Source: Hymenobacter edaphi (GTDB lineage: Bacteria > Bacteroidota > Bacteroidia > Cytophagales > Hymenobacteraceae). From it: 64,000 bases of DNA. Positions 42,094 to 51,501 of this stretch are shown here, one piece after another. The position numbers were made by a program, and so were the translations under genes. The stretch lies in the NCBI RefSeq assembly GCF_003258365.1, contig NZ_QHKM01000004.1:62001-126000 (forward strand), in the 5' to 3' direction. Every line of letters starts with the position of its first letter. Positions within the stretch are counted from its first letter, which is position 1. The notes below the pieces were generated by a model. That model had not been told where the DNA came from. It worked only from the letters and a program-made list of their open reading frames with translations, and did not search any database.

Positions 42094-43791
42094 ATGATAC
42101 TCGTTGTGCTCGTTTGGTTGGTTGCGGCCCTTGGCACCACCGCGCTGGGCGTGGGCGCGTGGCGCCTGGCCGGCCGCTTGGGCGTGCGCGGGGCCGGGCA
42201 GCTGCCCGCGCCCGAGTGGCTGAGCCTGACGGGTGGGGCCCTGCTGACGGCCGCCCTGCAGCTTTACTCATTGGCCGCCCCGATTGACGCGCGGGCACAG
42301 CTACTATTCGGCCTCGGCCTGGCCGTCGTGCTGCTGCTGAACCGCCGCGCCTGGTGGCAGGCTGTGCGCCGGTCGTGGCCCGCCCGCTGGAGTTCCGCTG
42401 AGCGTCTGGGCGCGGTGCTGCTCCTACTGCTGCTCGGCTGGCTGCTGACCTTCGCCGCGCAGGCGCCCACCAACTACGACGTGGGCCTGTACCAGCTGCA
42501 AACGCTGCAATGGACCGAGCAATTTGCCGCCGTGCCCGGCCTGGGCAACCTGCACGGCCGCTTGGCTTTCAACTCCAGCCTGTACCTGCCGCTGGCTTTG
42601 TTTCGGGCGACGACGCCCGTCGGCCCGGCCTACGCGCTCAGCGCCTACAGCTACGCCCTGCTGGCCGTGGCGGCGGTACGGGCCCTGGTGGCCGGCCTGC
42701 GCGCTCCGCAGCCCGATGCGCGCCGGGTGTGGGCGCCCCTGCTGCTGCTGCTGCTGCTGGTGTACTCGTTTCAGGTCTGGCTCTCGTCGGTTACTTCCGA
42801 CTGCACCACGGCCGCGCTGCTGGTGCTGCTGTTCTATTACTTCGCCCAGCACCCGCCGCTGCGCGCCACCGAGGCCCAGCGCCTGTTGCTGACCTTGCTG
42901 GCCGCCTGGGCTGTCACGCTGAAGCTCTCGGCGGCACCGGTGCTACTGCTGCCGCTCTACGCCGCGCGGGCCGCCCCGGAGTCGCTGCGTTTCGGCCGCC
43001 GCTGGGGCGGGCCGCTGGCGCTGGGGCTGCTGCTGGCCCTGCCCTGGCTGACGCGCAACGTAGTTTTGTCGGGCTACCTGATCTACCCGCTGCCAGCCAT
43101 TGATTTATTCGACGTCGACTGGAAGCTGCCGCTGGCCTACGCCCGCATGGAGCATAATATGATTGTGAACCTGGCCCGCAACTCGGCCGAAAGCCCCTAC
43201 GCCGCGCCCCACCAGACGCTGTGGCAGTGGTGGCCGAACTGGTGGGCCCCGATGGTGGGCTTCCCCGGCGCCGTGGTGGTGGCCGCGCTGGCCTCGCCAC
43301 TGGTGGCCGCGTGGCGCTGGCGGCGGCCGCGCACCGCCGCCGAGCAGGGCTGGGCCGGCGGCTGGCTGGTGGCCTGGGTGGGCAGCGTGTTCTGGTTTGT
43401 GGCCGCCCCCGATTACCGCTTCGGGGCGGGCTTTCTGCTGGTGGCAGCGCTGTGGCCCTGGCTGGGGCCCCGCTGGCCCGGCCCGGCCCAGGCGGGCCGG
43501 CTGCGCTACCTGCCGGGCCTGCTGCTGCTGCTTTGGGTGCTGCATAACCTGCGCGGCCCGCTTTACCAGCTGCGCCACAACCCGGCACGCTTTGCCCGGC
43601 GCCTGGTGTGGCCCGAACTACCCGCCGTGCCCGCCACCGTGGCCGTGCCTGTCGCGCCCGGCCTCCTCGTGCGCGTGCCGCGCGAGGGGTTTCAGTGCTG
43701 GGGGGCACCCTTGCCCTGCGCCCACTGCGCCGAAGCCGGCCTGCGCCTGCGCGGCCGTACGCTGGGCGAGGGTTTGCGGCGCACGGAGTAG
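42094..43791 (+). CDS. multi-pass membrane protein, LIC_10190-like / glycosyltransferase-like
   Basis: A 565-residue, very Leu/Ala-rich inner-membrane protein with at least ten hydrophobic segments. After the fourth segment it has NYDVGLYQLQTLQWTEQF, a motif I associate with the LIC_10190 family, whose topology resembles GT-C glycosyltransferases. A short cytoplasmic-like tail contains CWGAPLPCAHC, a Cys cluster. The ATG at 42094 follows the promoter directly. The next gene encodes a soluble glycosyltransferase, which agrees with a role in envelope glycans, but this is inference. Confidence 0.65.
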   Translation: MILVVLVWLVAALGTTALGVGAWRLAGRLGVRGAGQLPAPEWLSLTGGALLTAALQLYSLAAPIDARAQLLFGLGLAVVLLLNRRAWWQAVRRSWPARWSSAERLGAVLLLLLLGWLLTFAAQAPTNYDVGLYQLQTLQWTEQFAAVPGLGNLHGRLAFNSSLYLPLALFRATTPVGPAYALSAYSYALLAVAAVRALVAGLRAPQPDARRVWAPLLLLLLLVYSFQVWLSSVTSDCTTAALLVLLFYYFAQHPPLRATEAQRLLLTLLAAWAVTLKLSAAPVLLLPLYAARAAPESLRFGRRWGGPLALGLLLALPWLTRNVVLSGYLIYPLPAIDLFDVDWKLPLAYARMEHNMIVNLARNSAESPYAAPHQTLWQWWPNWWAPMVGFPGAVVVAALASPLVAAWRWRRPRTAAEQGWAGGWLVAWVGSVFWFVAAPDYRFGAGFLLVAALWPWLGPRWPGPAQAGRLRYLPGLLLLLWVLHNLRGPLYQLRHNPARFARRLVWPELPAVPATVAVPVAPGLLVRVPREGFQCWGAPLPCAHCAEAGLRLRGRTLGEGLRRTE

Positions 43792-43813
43792 GAGGGAAGC
43801 GGCTCACCCCACT

Positions 43814-43979
43814 GTCATTGCGAGCAAAGCGAAGCAATCCTTCCTCCAGTAGCACCGCCGAGGCAATCCTTGCTGCCCGAAAACGGCACCGCCGAAACTG
43901 CAGATGCCCGTTTCGGGCGGTGCTGCTTGTCCCGTTTGTGCCGCGAGGGGAAAGATTGCTTCGCTTCGCTCGCAATGAC
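43814..43979. repeat. palindromic intergenic repeat with GTCATTGCGAGC arms
   Basis: Arms 43814-43839 and 43954-43979 (GTCATTGCGAGC... and GCTCGCAATGAC) are inverted copies with one mismatch in 26 bases. An internal pair GCACCGCCGAAAC / GTTTCGGGCGGTGC nests within. It separates the membrane protein gene from the glycosyltransferase and shares the GTCAT-GC-GAGC-GCGAAGCA architecture with the repeats at 2168 and 7575. Confidence 0.8.
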
Positions 43980-44050
43980 GGCGGGGTGAACCGTCTGCCA
44001 GCTCCGCCATTTCCTTGTTACTTGCTCGTCGTTACCTGATAATTGCCCGC

Positions 44051-45118
44051 ATGAACATCCTCTACGGCGTGCCCGGCGAAGGGCTCGGCCACGCCACCCG
44101 CAGCAAAGTCGTCATCCGTCACCTGCTCGACGCCGGCCACGAGGTGCAGGTGGTCAGCAGCAGCCGGGCCTACAAGCTGCTGGCCGACAACTTCCCCGGC
44201 CGGGTGCGCGAAATCAAGGGCTTTCACCTGGCCTATAAGGAGCTGACCGTGTCGAAAAGCCGCACGGCCGCCCTCACGCTGCGCGCGGCGCCGGACAATC
44301 TGCAGCTGAACTTCCGCCGCTACCGCGACCTGCTGGCCGACTGCTGCCGCTTCGACCTGGTCATTTCCGACTTCGAGTCGTTCAGCTACTTCTTCGCCAA
44401 AACCCAGCGCCTGCCGGTCATCAGTATCGACAACATGCAGATTATCAGCCGCGCCCAGCTCGACGTGCCGATTCCGCGGGAAGAGCGCGGCAACTTCGAG
44501 CTGGCCCGGGGCATCGTGCGCGCCAAGCTGCCCCGCTCGCGGCACTACTTCGTCACCACCTTCTTTCGCCCGCCCGTGGCGAAGCCCGACACCACGCTGG
44601 TGCCGCCCATCATTCGCCCCGAAATCGTGGCCCAGCAGCCTACGCGCGGGCAGCACGTGCTGGTGTACCAGTCGAGCACCAACCAGCGCGACCTGGTGAG
44701 CCTGCTGCAGCAGCTGCCCGGGCAGCAGTTCCGCGTCTACGGCTTCAACCGCGACGAGGAGCACGGCAACGTGCAGCTGCGCTCCTTCTCCGAAGCGGGC
44801 TTTATCGACGACCTGGCCTCGGCCCGCGCCGTGGTGACCAACGGCGGCTTCTCGCTGATTTCCGAGGCCGTGTACCTGCACAAGCCCGTCTGCGCCATTC
44901 CGATTCCGGCGCAGTTCGAGCAGTGGCTGAACGCGGCCGAAATCGAGCGGCTGGGCTACGGCCGCCACTTCCCGGCGCTAACTCCGGACAACCTGAAGGC
45001 GTTTTTGTACGACCTCGCGCCGTTTGAGCAGGCGCTGGGTGAGTACCGGCAGGAGGGAAATGAGGAGCTGTTCCGGGCGCTGAATGCGGAGTTGGTGCGG
45101 GTAATGTCGGACCACTAG
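44051..45118 (+). CDS. glycosyltransferase, MJ1255/VC2487-like
   Basis: A 355-residue cytoplasmic protein with the GT-B pattern of the MJ1255/VC2487 family, distant relatives of MurG: N-terminal ILYGVPGEGLGHATRS loop, central DLVISDFESF, and a C-terminal donor-binding block NGGFSLISEAVYLHKPVCAIP. I use ATG 44051 because it starts directly at this Rossmann strand; 12 upstream residues are not conserved. Donor and acceptor are not known. Confidence 0.82.
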   Translation: MNILYGVPGEGLGHATRSKVVIRHLLDAGHEVQVVSSSRAYKLLADNFPGRVREIKGFHLAYKELTVSKSRTAALTLRAAPDNLQLNFRRYRDLLADCCRFDLVISDFESFSYFFAKTQRLPVISIDNMQIISRAQLDVPIPREERGNFELARGIVRAKLPRSRHYFVTTFFRPPVAKPDTTLVPPIIRPEIVAQQPTRGQHVLVYQSSTNQRDLVSLLQQLPGQQFRVYGFNRDEEHGNVQLRSFSEAGFIDDLASARAVVTNGGFSLISEAVYLHKPVCAIPIPAQFEQWLNAAEIERLGYGRHFPALTPDNLKAFLYDLAPFEQALGEYRQEGNEELFRALNAELVRVMSDH

Positions 45119-45185
45119 GGTGGTAGCAGGGCAAGTCAGTATGTTGACAATGATCAGAAGCTGTTTTTGTTAAAATTCGATTGTG

Positions 45186-45635
45186 ATGGACGCAGCTAAA
45201 TTTAATTACTGGCTATTCAAAATAGTATGTGTGGTGCCGATAGTGGTAGGATTGCTGCTTTGTAAAGCATCGATAGATGCTCAATTGATGATTAATAGAT
45301 TGGTGAAGTCAGGTACTGTAGTTGATGGTGTAATAAATATTATATCTGAAAATAATACGGTGGACGAATCTTCTACTATATATACTGCTGAGTACGAGGT
45401 TGCCGGAAATTTGTATCAAGTAAGCAATAAAGTTTTGATAAAGAGTGATACTAACCAAGTAGGGAGAAAGGTTAAAGTTGTTTACAATCCTCATGATCCG
45501 ACCGAATCAATAATATACAATACATCAGAGGTTGGATTGTATGGTGCTTTTATGGTTATTGGTTTTGCTCTGGTGGTGCTGGGTTTACTAGGTCTAAAAT
45601 TTTTTAAACTAAGTAATAAAGTATCATACGATTGA
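45186..45635 (+). CDS. DUF3592-like membrane protein on AT-rich DNA
   Basis: A 149-residue protein with an N-terminal membrane helix (about 10-32), an extracytoplasmic beta domain with VDGVINIISENNT, AEYEVAGNLYQVSNKV and VGRKVKVVYNPHDPTESI, and a C-terminal helix (about 115-137). The YNPxxP block and topology fit DUF3592. Codon use is AT-rich (many ATA, AAT, GTA) and unlike every neighbour, which suggests recent transfer. ATG 45186 is preferred over the GTG one codon earlier. No homologous recombination signals or mobile genes lie next to it. Confidence 0.75.
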   Translation: MDAAKFNYWLFKIVCVVPIVVGLLLCKASIDAQLMINRLVKSGTVVDGVINIISENNTVDESSTIYTAEYEVAGNLYQVSNKVLIKSDTNQVGRKVKVVYNPHDPTESIIYNTSEVGLYGAFMVIGFALVVLGLLGLKFFKLSNKVSYD

Positions 45636-45747
45636 TGATTGACTGGCGCATAGATAATCTTGTCAGGCACAAGGATTGAAAGCGAAAAGGTAGAAGAAGT
45701 CACTAGTGCGCCTTTCATCCCGCCCGGTTTGCCTAATTTCCGGCTTG

Positions 45748-47736
45748 ATGACGCTTCGCCCCGCCACCGCCCTCGCGGCCCTCGGCCTGCTGCTCGCGGC
45801 CTGTTCCACCGGCCGCACCCCGCAAGCCGCCGCCCCGCTCAACCAATTCGCCGCCGACAGCACCCTGCGCCGCATCGCCACGGCCCAGGACCAGCGCCAG
45901 ACCCAGGCGCTGCGCCCCTTCCTGCACCACCCCAAGGCCCGCTACCGGCAGGCCGCGGCCCTGGCCTTTGCCTCGGTGCAGGACCGCGCCGCACTGCCCG
46001 ACCTGCTCGGCGCCCTTTCCGATGCCAACGTGGAGGTGCGCCAGGCTGCGGCCTTCGCCCTGGGCCAAGCGGCCGACAGCGCCGCCGCCGCGCCCCTGGC
46101 CAGCCAGCTCGGCACCGAAACCGATGCCCGCGCCCGCCGCTACGAGCTGGAAGCCCTGGGCCGCTGCGTGGGTCGGGGCGGGCTGCCCTTGCTGCTCCAG
46201 CTGCCCCGAACCGCCACGCCCGCTGATACCCTGCTCACCATCGGGCAGGCCTGGGGGCTGTACCGCGCCGGTCTGCGCGGGCTGACCTCCGAGGCCGCCG
46301 TGCGCCGCACTGTCAGCTTGCTGAGCCGCCAGCAGCCGTTTTCGGCTCGGCTGGCCGCCGCCCACACCCTGGCCCGCACCCCGCGCCTCGACCTGACGGC
46401 CTACCAGGAACCCATTACGGCCGCCGCCACCACCGACCCGAGCTACGCCGTGCGCTCGGCTGCCACCAGCGCCCTGGGCAAGGTGAAGGCCGCGACGCTG
46501 GCGCCCGTGCTGGCCGGCATCCTGCGCCGCGACGCCGACTACCGCGTGCGCGTGGCCGCCCTGCGCGCCCTGAACGCCGCCATGTACGCCCCGGTGAAGG
46601 AAGCCGCCTGGGCCGCCCTCGACGATGCGCAGAACCAGGTGGCCGTCACCGCCGCCGAGTTCTTCCTTGCCCATGCCACCGGCGAAACCGGCCGCCTGTT
46701 CCTCGACAAAGCCGCCCGCATGACGGCCTGGCGGCCCCGCGTCGTGGTACTGGCCGCCGCGCTGCACCATGCTTCGGCCGCCGAGAAGGAGGGCATCCGC
46801 ACCGCCATTCAGCAGCGCTACACCGCCGCCACCGATGCCTACGAGCGGGCCTTTCTGCTGAAAGCCCTCGGCGAAGATCCGGCCGCGTTTGCCTTCGTCG
46901 AGCAGGCCACGTTTGCCCCGAACCAGCCGCCGGTGGTCAGCACCTACGGCATCGAGGCGCTGGTGGCCCTGCGCAGCCGCCCCGACTTTCCCGAGGGCCA
47001 GCAGCCGCTGTTCGTGCGGACGCTGGAGCGCGCCATCAGCAGCGACGACGTGGCCCTGATCGGGACGGCGGCCGGGGCGCTGAAGGAGGAAAAGCTGAAC
47101 CTGCGCCGCGACTTCCGCAACCTGGCGCTGCTGCGCACGGCCCAGCAGCGCATCCGCCTGCCCCGCGACGTGGAAGCCTGGCAGGCCCTGCAGCAGGCCC
47201 TCGATTACCTCGAAGGCAAAACCACCCCGACGCCCACGCCCAGCGCCGCCGCCCAGCATCCCATCGACTGGGCGCTGGTGGAGACGATTCCGGCCGGGCA
47301 GCGCGTGCGCGTGAGCACGGCCCGCGGGCCGGTGGTGCTGCGCCTGCTGGTGGAAGAGGCGCCCGGCTCGGTGGCCAGCTTCGTGCAGCTCATCCGCCAG
47401 GGCTTCTACGACGGCAAGAACTTCCACCGCGTGGTGCCCAACTTCGTGGCCCAGGGCGGCTGCCCCCGCGGCGACGGGTGGGGCGGCACCGACTACACCC
47501 TGCGCTCCGAATTTGCGGACCGGGGCTACCTCACGGGCGCCGTGGGCCTAGCCTCGGCCGGCAAGGACACCGAGAGCTGCCAGTGGTTTATCACCCACAG
47601 CCCCACGCCCCACCTCGACGGCCGCTACACCATTTTCGCCGTCGTGGAAAGCGGCATGGACGTGGTGCACCGCCTCGACATCGGGGACCGAATCGACAAG
47701 GTGGAGCTGCTGCCCACGGCCGCCGGCGTCCGATAG
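45748..47736 (+). CDS. HEAT-repeat lipoprotein with C-terminal cyclophilin-type peptidyl-prolyl isomerase
   Basis: A 662-residue protein. Lipoprotein signal MTLRPATALAALGLLLAAC (Cys19); about 400 residues of HEAT-type helices (for example LPDLLGALSDANVEVRQAAA and repeated ALGxxKA motifs); then, from about 515, a cyclophilin-like domain with FHRVVPNFVAQGGCPRGDG, SCQWFITHSPTPHLDGRYTIF and GMDVVHRL. The isomerase-like core keeps the FHRVVPNFVAQGG and QWFITHSPTPHLDG blocks. It probably acts as a membrane-anchored periplasmic folding factor. ATG 45748 is chosen for the signal peptide. It converges on the beta-helix gene. Confidence 0.87.
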   Translation: MTLRPATALAALGLLLAACSTGRTPQAAAPLNQFAADSTLRRIATAQDQRQTQALRPFLHHPKARYRQAAALAFASVQDRAALPDLLGALSDANVEVRQAAAFALGQAADSAAAAPLASQLGTETDARARRYELEALGRCVGRGGLPLLLQLPRTATPADTLLTIGQAWGLYRAGLRGLTSEAAVRRTVSLLSRQQPFSARLAAAHTLARTPRLDLTAYQEPITAAATTDPSYAVRSAATSALGKVKAATLAPVLAGILRRDADYRVRVAALRALNAAMYAPVKEAAWAALDDAQNQVAVTAAEFFLAHATGETGRLFLDKAARMTAWRPRVVVLAAALHHASAAEKEGIRTAIQQRYTAATDAYERAFLLKALGEDPAAFAFVEQATFAPNQPPVVSTYGIEALVALRSRPDFPEGQQPLFVRTLERAISSDDVALIGTAAGALKEEKLNLRRDFRNLALLRTAQQRIRLPRDVEAWQALQQALDYLEGKTTPTPTPSAAAQHPIDWALVETIPAGQRVRVSTARGPVVLRLLVEEAPGSVASFVQLIRQGFYDGKNFHRVVPNFVAQGGCPRGDGWGGTDYTLRSEFADRGYLTGAVGLASAGKDTESCQWFITHSPTPHLDGRYTIFAVVESGMDVVHRLDIGDRIDKVELLPTAAGVR

Positions 47737-47755
47737 TGCGGCCAGCAGTAAATGC

Positions 47756-47791
47756 CAACGGCCCGCCGAAACACGTTTCGGCGGGCCGTTG
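47756..47791. terminator. bidirectional hairpin between convergent genes
   Basis: CAACGGCCCGCCGAAA / TTTCGGCGGGCCGTTG is a perfect 16-bp stem with loop CACG, 19 bp after one stop and 23 bp before the other. No long T-run is present. Confidence 0.7.
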
Positions 47792-47814
47792 GGCGTTGTT
47801 GGGGAGTCCGGCGA

Positions 47815-50760
47815 CTATTCTACCCGCAATTGCCGGGCGCTGCTCAGCAGGCCTCGGCCGCTCACGCGCACCACGTACAGGCCGGGCTTCACGTGGCCGG
47901 CCAGCTGCAGCTCCAGGCGCTGGCCCACGACAGGCGCCGTGGTCGTCCACACCGTGCGGCCCACGGCATCGAGCACTTGTACCGTGGCCTGCGTGGCGCT
48001 GGTAGCGGGCAGCTGAATGGTCAGCTCGTTGCGCGTCGGGTTCGGGTACAGGGCCAGTTGGCCCTTGCCGCCGGTCAGCTGCACGGCCACCACCGACGAG
48101 TATTTTGCCTGGCCGTCGAAGTCGACCTGGCGCAGGCGGTAGTACACCACCTCGCTCAGGCCCGAGGCGTCGAGGAAGCTGTACTGCTGGGCGCTGGTGG
48201 TGGTGCCGTGCCCGGCCACGAAGCCCACCCGCTGCCATTCGCGGCCGTTGAGGGCGCGCTCCACGTCGAAGCCGCGGTTGTCCTTCTCTTGGGCGGTGGT
48301 CCAGTACAGGCGGGCGCGGCCTTCGCCGGCGGCTTCGGCCCGGAACGAGGTCAGCTCCACCGGCAAGGGGTTGATGGGGGAGGTGGAGCCGAAGGTGAAC
48401 GGCCCGAAGCCGCCTACCGGGCCGGCCGAGGCCACGGAGCCCGCGCCGGCGCTGCCCGTGGTGCCGCCGTTGCCCTCGCTGAGCCACTGGCTGCCGTCGA
48501 AGCGGGCCACGCGCAGCTCGGGCAAGGAATTGATGCCGCTGCGGCCGCCGTCTTCCCAGTACAGGCGCACGGCCACCGCGCCGCTGCCGGCGGGGCGCTC
48601 CAGGTTCCAGTATTCCACCCGGCTGATGGTGGCCAAGCCCGGCTCGGCCGCCTGCGAAGCGTAAGCCTGTGCGAAGTACTCGGCCGTGAAGGTGCTGCTA
48701 GCCGTGGGCGCCGAAATGCCCAGGCGGGCCCACACGCCGTTGCGACCCAGCGGAAACACGAAGGCCGTGCTGCCCACCTTGCTCACCGGCCCTTGCACGT
48801 AGCTGCCCGCGTTGCCCTCGGTGCTGCTGCTGCCGGCGGCTAGGGTGAGCAGGCTTGTGGCCGAGCTGTTGATGAAGCCGGCCGTGAGCGTGAGGCTGCC
48901 GCTGAGCGTGAGCGGAGCGCCCAGCGTGAGGGCCTTACCGCTGCCGTTCAGCGTCAGGTCGCGCAGGGTCAGGGCGGCGTTGGTTTGCAGCAGCGTAATG
49001 TTCTTGGTCACCACCACCGATTCGTTGTAGGTGCCGCCCTCGGCCTCAATGGTGCCCCCGTCGAGGATGGCCACGGCGGCCTCCTGCAGGTTGCCGGCGG
49101 GCAGGGCATCGGGCACGTTGGCGGCCACGCGCAGGTAGCTCAGGTCCGGCTGAAAGCCCGTTTCCACCGACACGTCGGTTTTGCTGTTCAGGAAGGGGCT
49201 GAACTGCAGCCGGCCCGTCGGGGCCAACGACGATACTTCCGTGAAGCTGCCGGTGAGCGTGCGCACCAGTCCGCCGGTGCCGCTGGCGCCGCGGATATCG
49301 GCCAGCACGTTGCTGCCCAGCCAGTTCAGGGCCGCGTTGGCCGGGTTGGTCAGGTTGATGGCCCGAATGCTGACCACGTCGCAGGTATCCACCAGGTTTT
49401 CCTGCACCATCACCCCGCTCGATACCAGCAGCTGGTTGCGCGGAATGTCGAAGTAGGGCGTGGCCTGCTCGGAGGTGGTAGCGGGGCGGTCCTGCACCTG
49501 AATGCCCAGCTGACAGCGCGTCACCACGTTGTGGCGCACCTGGTGGTTGCTGCCCTCCAGCACGATGCCGAAGCCGCTGCGGTTGAGCAGCGCAAACGCC
49601 GTGGAGCGGTAGCCGCGAATGGTGTTGCTTTCAATCCAGAGGCCGCTGGTGGTCAGATCGTCGTTGTAGCTGGGGCGCCCGGCAATCAGCCGGTCCCGGT
49701 CGACCACGGCAATGGCGGCGTTGTCGGCCACCAGGTTGGTGGGCTGCGCCAGGCCCCGCGTGATGCGGTTGCGGCGCACCACGAAGCTGCCCGGGCCGCT
49801 GTCCAGCCCGGTTCCCGTGCACGATTTCAGCTCCAGCCCGTTGTCGGCGTTGTCCTCGATGACGTTGTCCTCGATCAGCGCCCCGATGCTGGTGTAGGTA
49901 CCGCCCGCGTCGCGCTGGCCGGCCACTTTCAGCAAGGCCAGGGCGGGGCCCAGGTTGCCGTAGAAGCGGCAGCCGCGCACGATCAGGCCGGAAGTGGCGC
50001 GCTCGTTCACGTCGATGCCGGCGCGGCGGTTCTGCTCGAAGGCCGAGTTTTCGATGAGCAGGTTGTTCTTATCGGCTCCGGCGTCGGCGCCGTTGAAGAA
50101 CAGGCCCCGGCCGTAGTTATTGCCGCTGACGGAGGGTGCCCCGCCCCCGGCCGTCGCGCTCTGAATGCGCGTAAACCGGATGCTCACCCGCCGGAAGGTC
50201 AGGTTGCTCACGTTGCCGCCCAGCTCGATGCCCTGGCGGTAGCACTTGAACACGTCCAGGTCCTCAAACACCACGTTGCTGATCTGGCTGCCGGGCAGGC
50301 TGCCGTAGATGCCGTAATCGTAGCGGCGCAAACTTAGGCGGCTGATGCGGATGGGCTGGGCCGCAGTGCCGCTGGCCGCTACCGAAATGGCCGGCACCAC
50401 GTCGTACACGTTGTCGGCTGTGCGCGGCCCGTCGCTGAAGATGGTGGCCGAGGCCGGGCTGCGGAGCGAGTCGCCCGCGCCCTGCAGGCTCACCGGCTTA
50501 TCGATGATGACCAGCTGCTGGTAGCGGCCCGCATCCACGAAAATGGTGGCGCCGGGGGCCGCCGCCGCCACGGCCCGGTTGACGGTGGCAAACGGTGCCG
50601 ACGCCGAGCCGGTGCCGGTAGCGTCGCTGCCGGGGGCGGAGGTATACACGTCGCCGGTGGTGGCCGCGTCGTTGACGTAAAGCGAAGATTGGGCTACCGT
50701 GCTGGTCGATGTCAGGCCCGCCAGCAGCGCCGTTCCCAAGGCAAGTATGGTTGGTTTCAT
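47815..50760 (-). CDS. secreted right-handed beta-helix protein with T9SS sorting domain
   Basis: A 981-residue exported protein (signal peptide about 1-23, ending VAQ). Residues about 45-480 contain parallel beta-helix rungs with short turns (NVVFEDLDVF, NLTFRRVSI, NLLIENSAFEQN, LIVRGCRFYGN, GLWIESNTIRGY), the fold of pectate lyases and other polysaccharide-active proteins. A beta-sandwich region follows, and the C-terminus is a type A sorting domain starting LALYPNPTRNELTIQL. No catalytic residues of a specific lyase family could be identified. It should be a cell-surface or released protein. Confidence 0.85.
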   Translation of the reverse strand: MKPTILALGTALLAGLTSTSTVAQSSLYVNDAATTGDVYTSAPGSDATGTGSASAPFATVNRAVAAAAPGATIFVDAGRYQQLVIIDKPVSLQGAGDSLRSPASATIFSDGPRTADNVYDVVPAISVAASGTAAQPIRISRLSLRRYDYGIYGSLPGSQISNVVFEDLDVFKCYRQGIELGGNVSNLTFRRVSIRFTRIQSATAGGGAPSVSGNNYGRGLFFNGADAGADKNNLLIENSAFEQNRRAGIDVNERATSGLIVRGCRFYGNLGPALALLKVAGQRDAGGTYTSIGALIEDNVIEDNADNGLELKSCTGTGLDSGPGSFVVRRNRITRGLAQPTNLVADNAAIAVVDRDRLIAGRPSYNDDLTTSGLWIESNTIRGYRSTAFALLNRSGFGIVLEGSNHQVRHNVVTRCQLGIQVQDRPATTSEQATPYFDIPRNQLLVSSGVMVQENLVDTCDVVSIRAINLTNPANAALNWLGSNVLADIRGASGTGGLVRTLTGSFTEVSSLAPTGRLQFSPFLNSKTDVSVETGFQPDLSYLRVAANVPDALPAGNLQEAAVAILDGGTIEAEGGTYNESVVVTKNITLLQTNAALTLRDLTLNGSGKALTLGAPLTLSGSLTLTAGFINSSATSLLTLAAGSSSTEGNAGSYVQGPVSKVGSTAFVFPLGRNGVWARLGISAPTASSTFTAEYFAQAYASQAAEPGLATISRVEYWNLERPAGSGAVAVRLYWEDGGRSGINSLPELRVARFDGSQWLSEGNGGTTGSAGAGSVASAGPVGGFGPFTFGSTSPINPLPVELTSFRAEAAGEGRARLYWTTAQEKDNRGFDVERALNGREWQRVGFVAGHGTTTSAQQYSFLDASGLSEVVYYRLRQVDFDGQAKYSSVVAVQLTGGKGQLALYPNPTRNELTIQLPATSATQATVQVLDAVGRTVWTTTAPVVGQRLELQLAGHVKPGLYVVRVSGRGLLSSARQLRVE

Positions 50761-50955
50761 AGCGGGAAAAAGTCAGGTTTTGCCCTCCCAAAACGTAACT
50801 GCCTATTTCCGGGTTGGTGCCGGAACGGACCGCCGCCGCGGCCGGCGCGCCGATGTTGCCCCTGCGTCCAGCAAAGGGCGTTTTTGCGCGGCCAAGCTTT
50901 AAAAATTTATTTCTAATAAGTTGATATTAATATAGTTACAGATTTTAATAAACAA

Positions 50956-50990
50956 AGAAAAAGCTGCCTGTTTTTTCGACGGGCAGCTTC
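50956..50990 (-). terminator. terminator of the cupin gene
   Basis: On the minus strand AAGCTGCC / GGCAGCTT with a 13-base loop is followed by TTTCTTT, 23 bp after the cupin stop. The next 60 bases (50895-50955) are strikingly AT-rich for this genome. Confidence 0.65.
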
Positions 50991-51012
50991 TTAATGGGAA
51001 CGACTGGACTTG

Positions 51013-51351
51013 CTATTCGTCGCGCTGGTGGGCGTGGGCCGGGGGCGTGGTGGCTTCGACGGCCGTGAAGGGCTCCAGCACCCGGTAGCGGTGGCTGGCG
51101 CCCTTGGGCACCACCCAGGAGTTGCCGGGCTCCAGCAGCACCATCTGGCCTTCCAGGTGCAGCTCGGCCCGGCCGCTGATGACGAAGCCCACCGTTTCGT
51201 AGGCGCGGCTGACGGCTTCCTTTTGCTCGCCGGGCTGCTCGTTTTCCCAGAGGCGCATGGCCACCTGCGTGCCCGAGGCGAGGTATTTCTGGCCTTCCGG
51301 GCCGTGCGGCGAAAAGCGCGAGTCTACTTTGGTGATGGTCGTGTCGGCCAT
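51013..51351 (-). CDS. cupin domain protein
   Basis: A 112-residue single-domain cupin. The barrel core reads YETVGFVISGRAELHLEGQMVLLEPGNSWVVPKGASHRYRVLEP, seen as the two usual cupin motifs although the first motif lacks the classical HxH metal pair (it has YETVGFVISG). His86-like GASHRY is kept. It may bind small molecules or metal weakly; no specific function can be given. It diverges from the serine acetyltransferase gene. Confidence 0.75.
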   Translation of the reverse strand: MADTTITKVDSRFSPHGPEGQKYLASGTQVAMRLWENEQPGEQKEAVSRAYETVGFVISGRAELHLEGQMVLLEPGNSWVVPKGASHRYRVLEPFTAVEATTPPAHAHQRDE

Positions 51352-51362
51352 GGGACGGGTGT

Positions 51363-51394
51363 TTTGGGAGGTAAATACTGCGGATGTACCTTGC
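51363..51394 (+). promoter_or_regulatory. promoter of the serine acetyltransferase gene
   Basis: TTTG (51363-51366), a 20-base spacer and TACCTTGC (51387-51394) fit the TTG / TAnnTTTG pattern with one mismatch. It lies 107 bp before the ATG at 51502. Confidence 0.55.
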
Positions 51395-51501
51395 CCTAAC
51401 GCAGCCAGCCTCGCGGCGGTTGTGCCCCGCTGGGGCCAACATTTCGGCCCCGCTGCCGGTTGAATTCCGCTCACCGGGCGCCCCGCCCACCGCCGCCCGC
51501 C

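Noticed and set aside
42094-45118. Complete polysaccharide operon including the DUF3592 gene
   Set aside because: A long palindromic repeat separates the first two genes and the DUF3592 gene differs strongly in base composition, so co-transcription is not supported.
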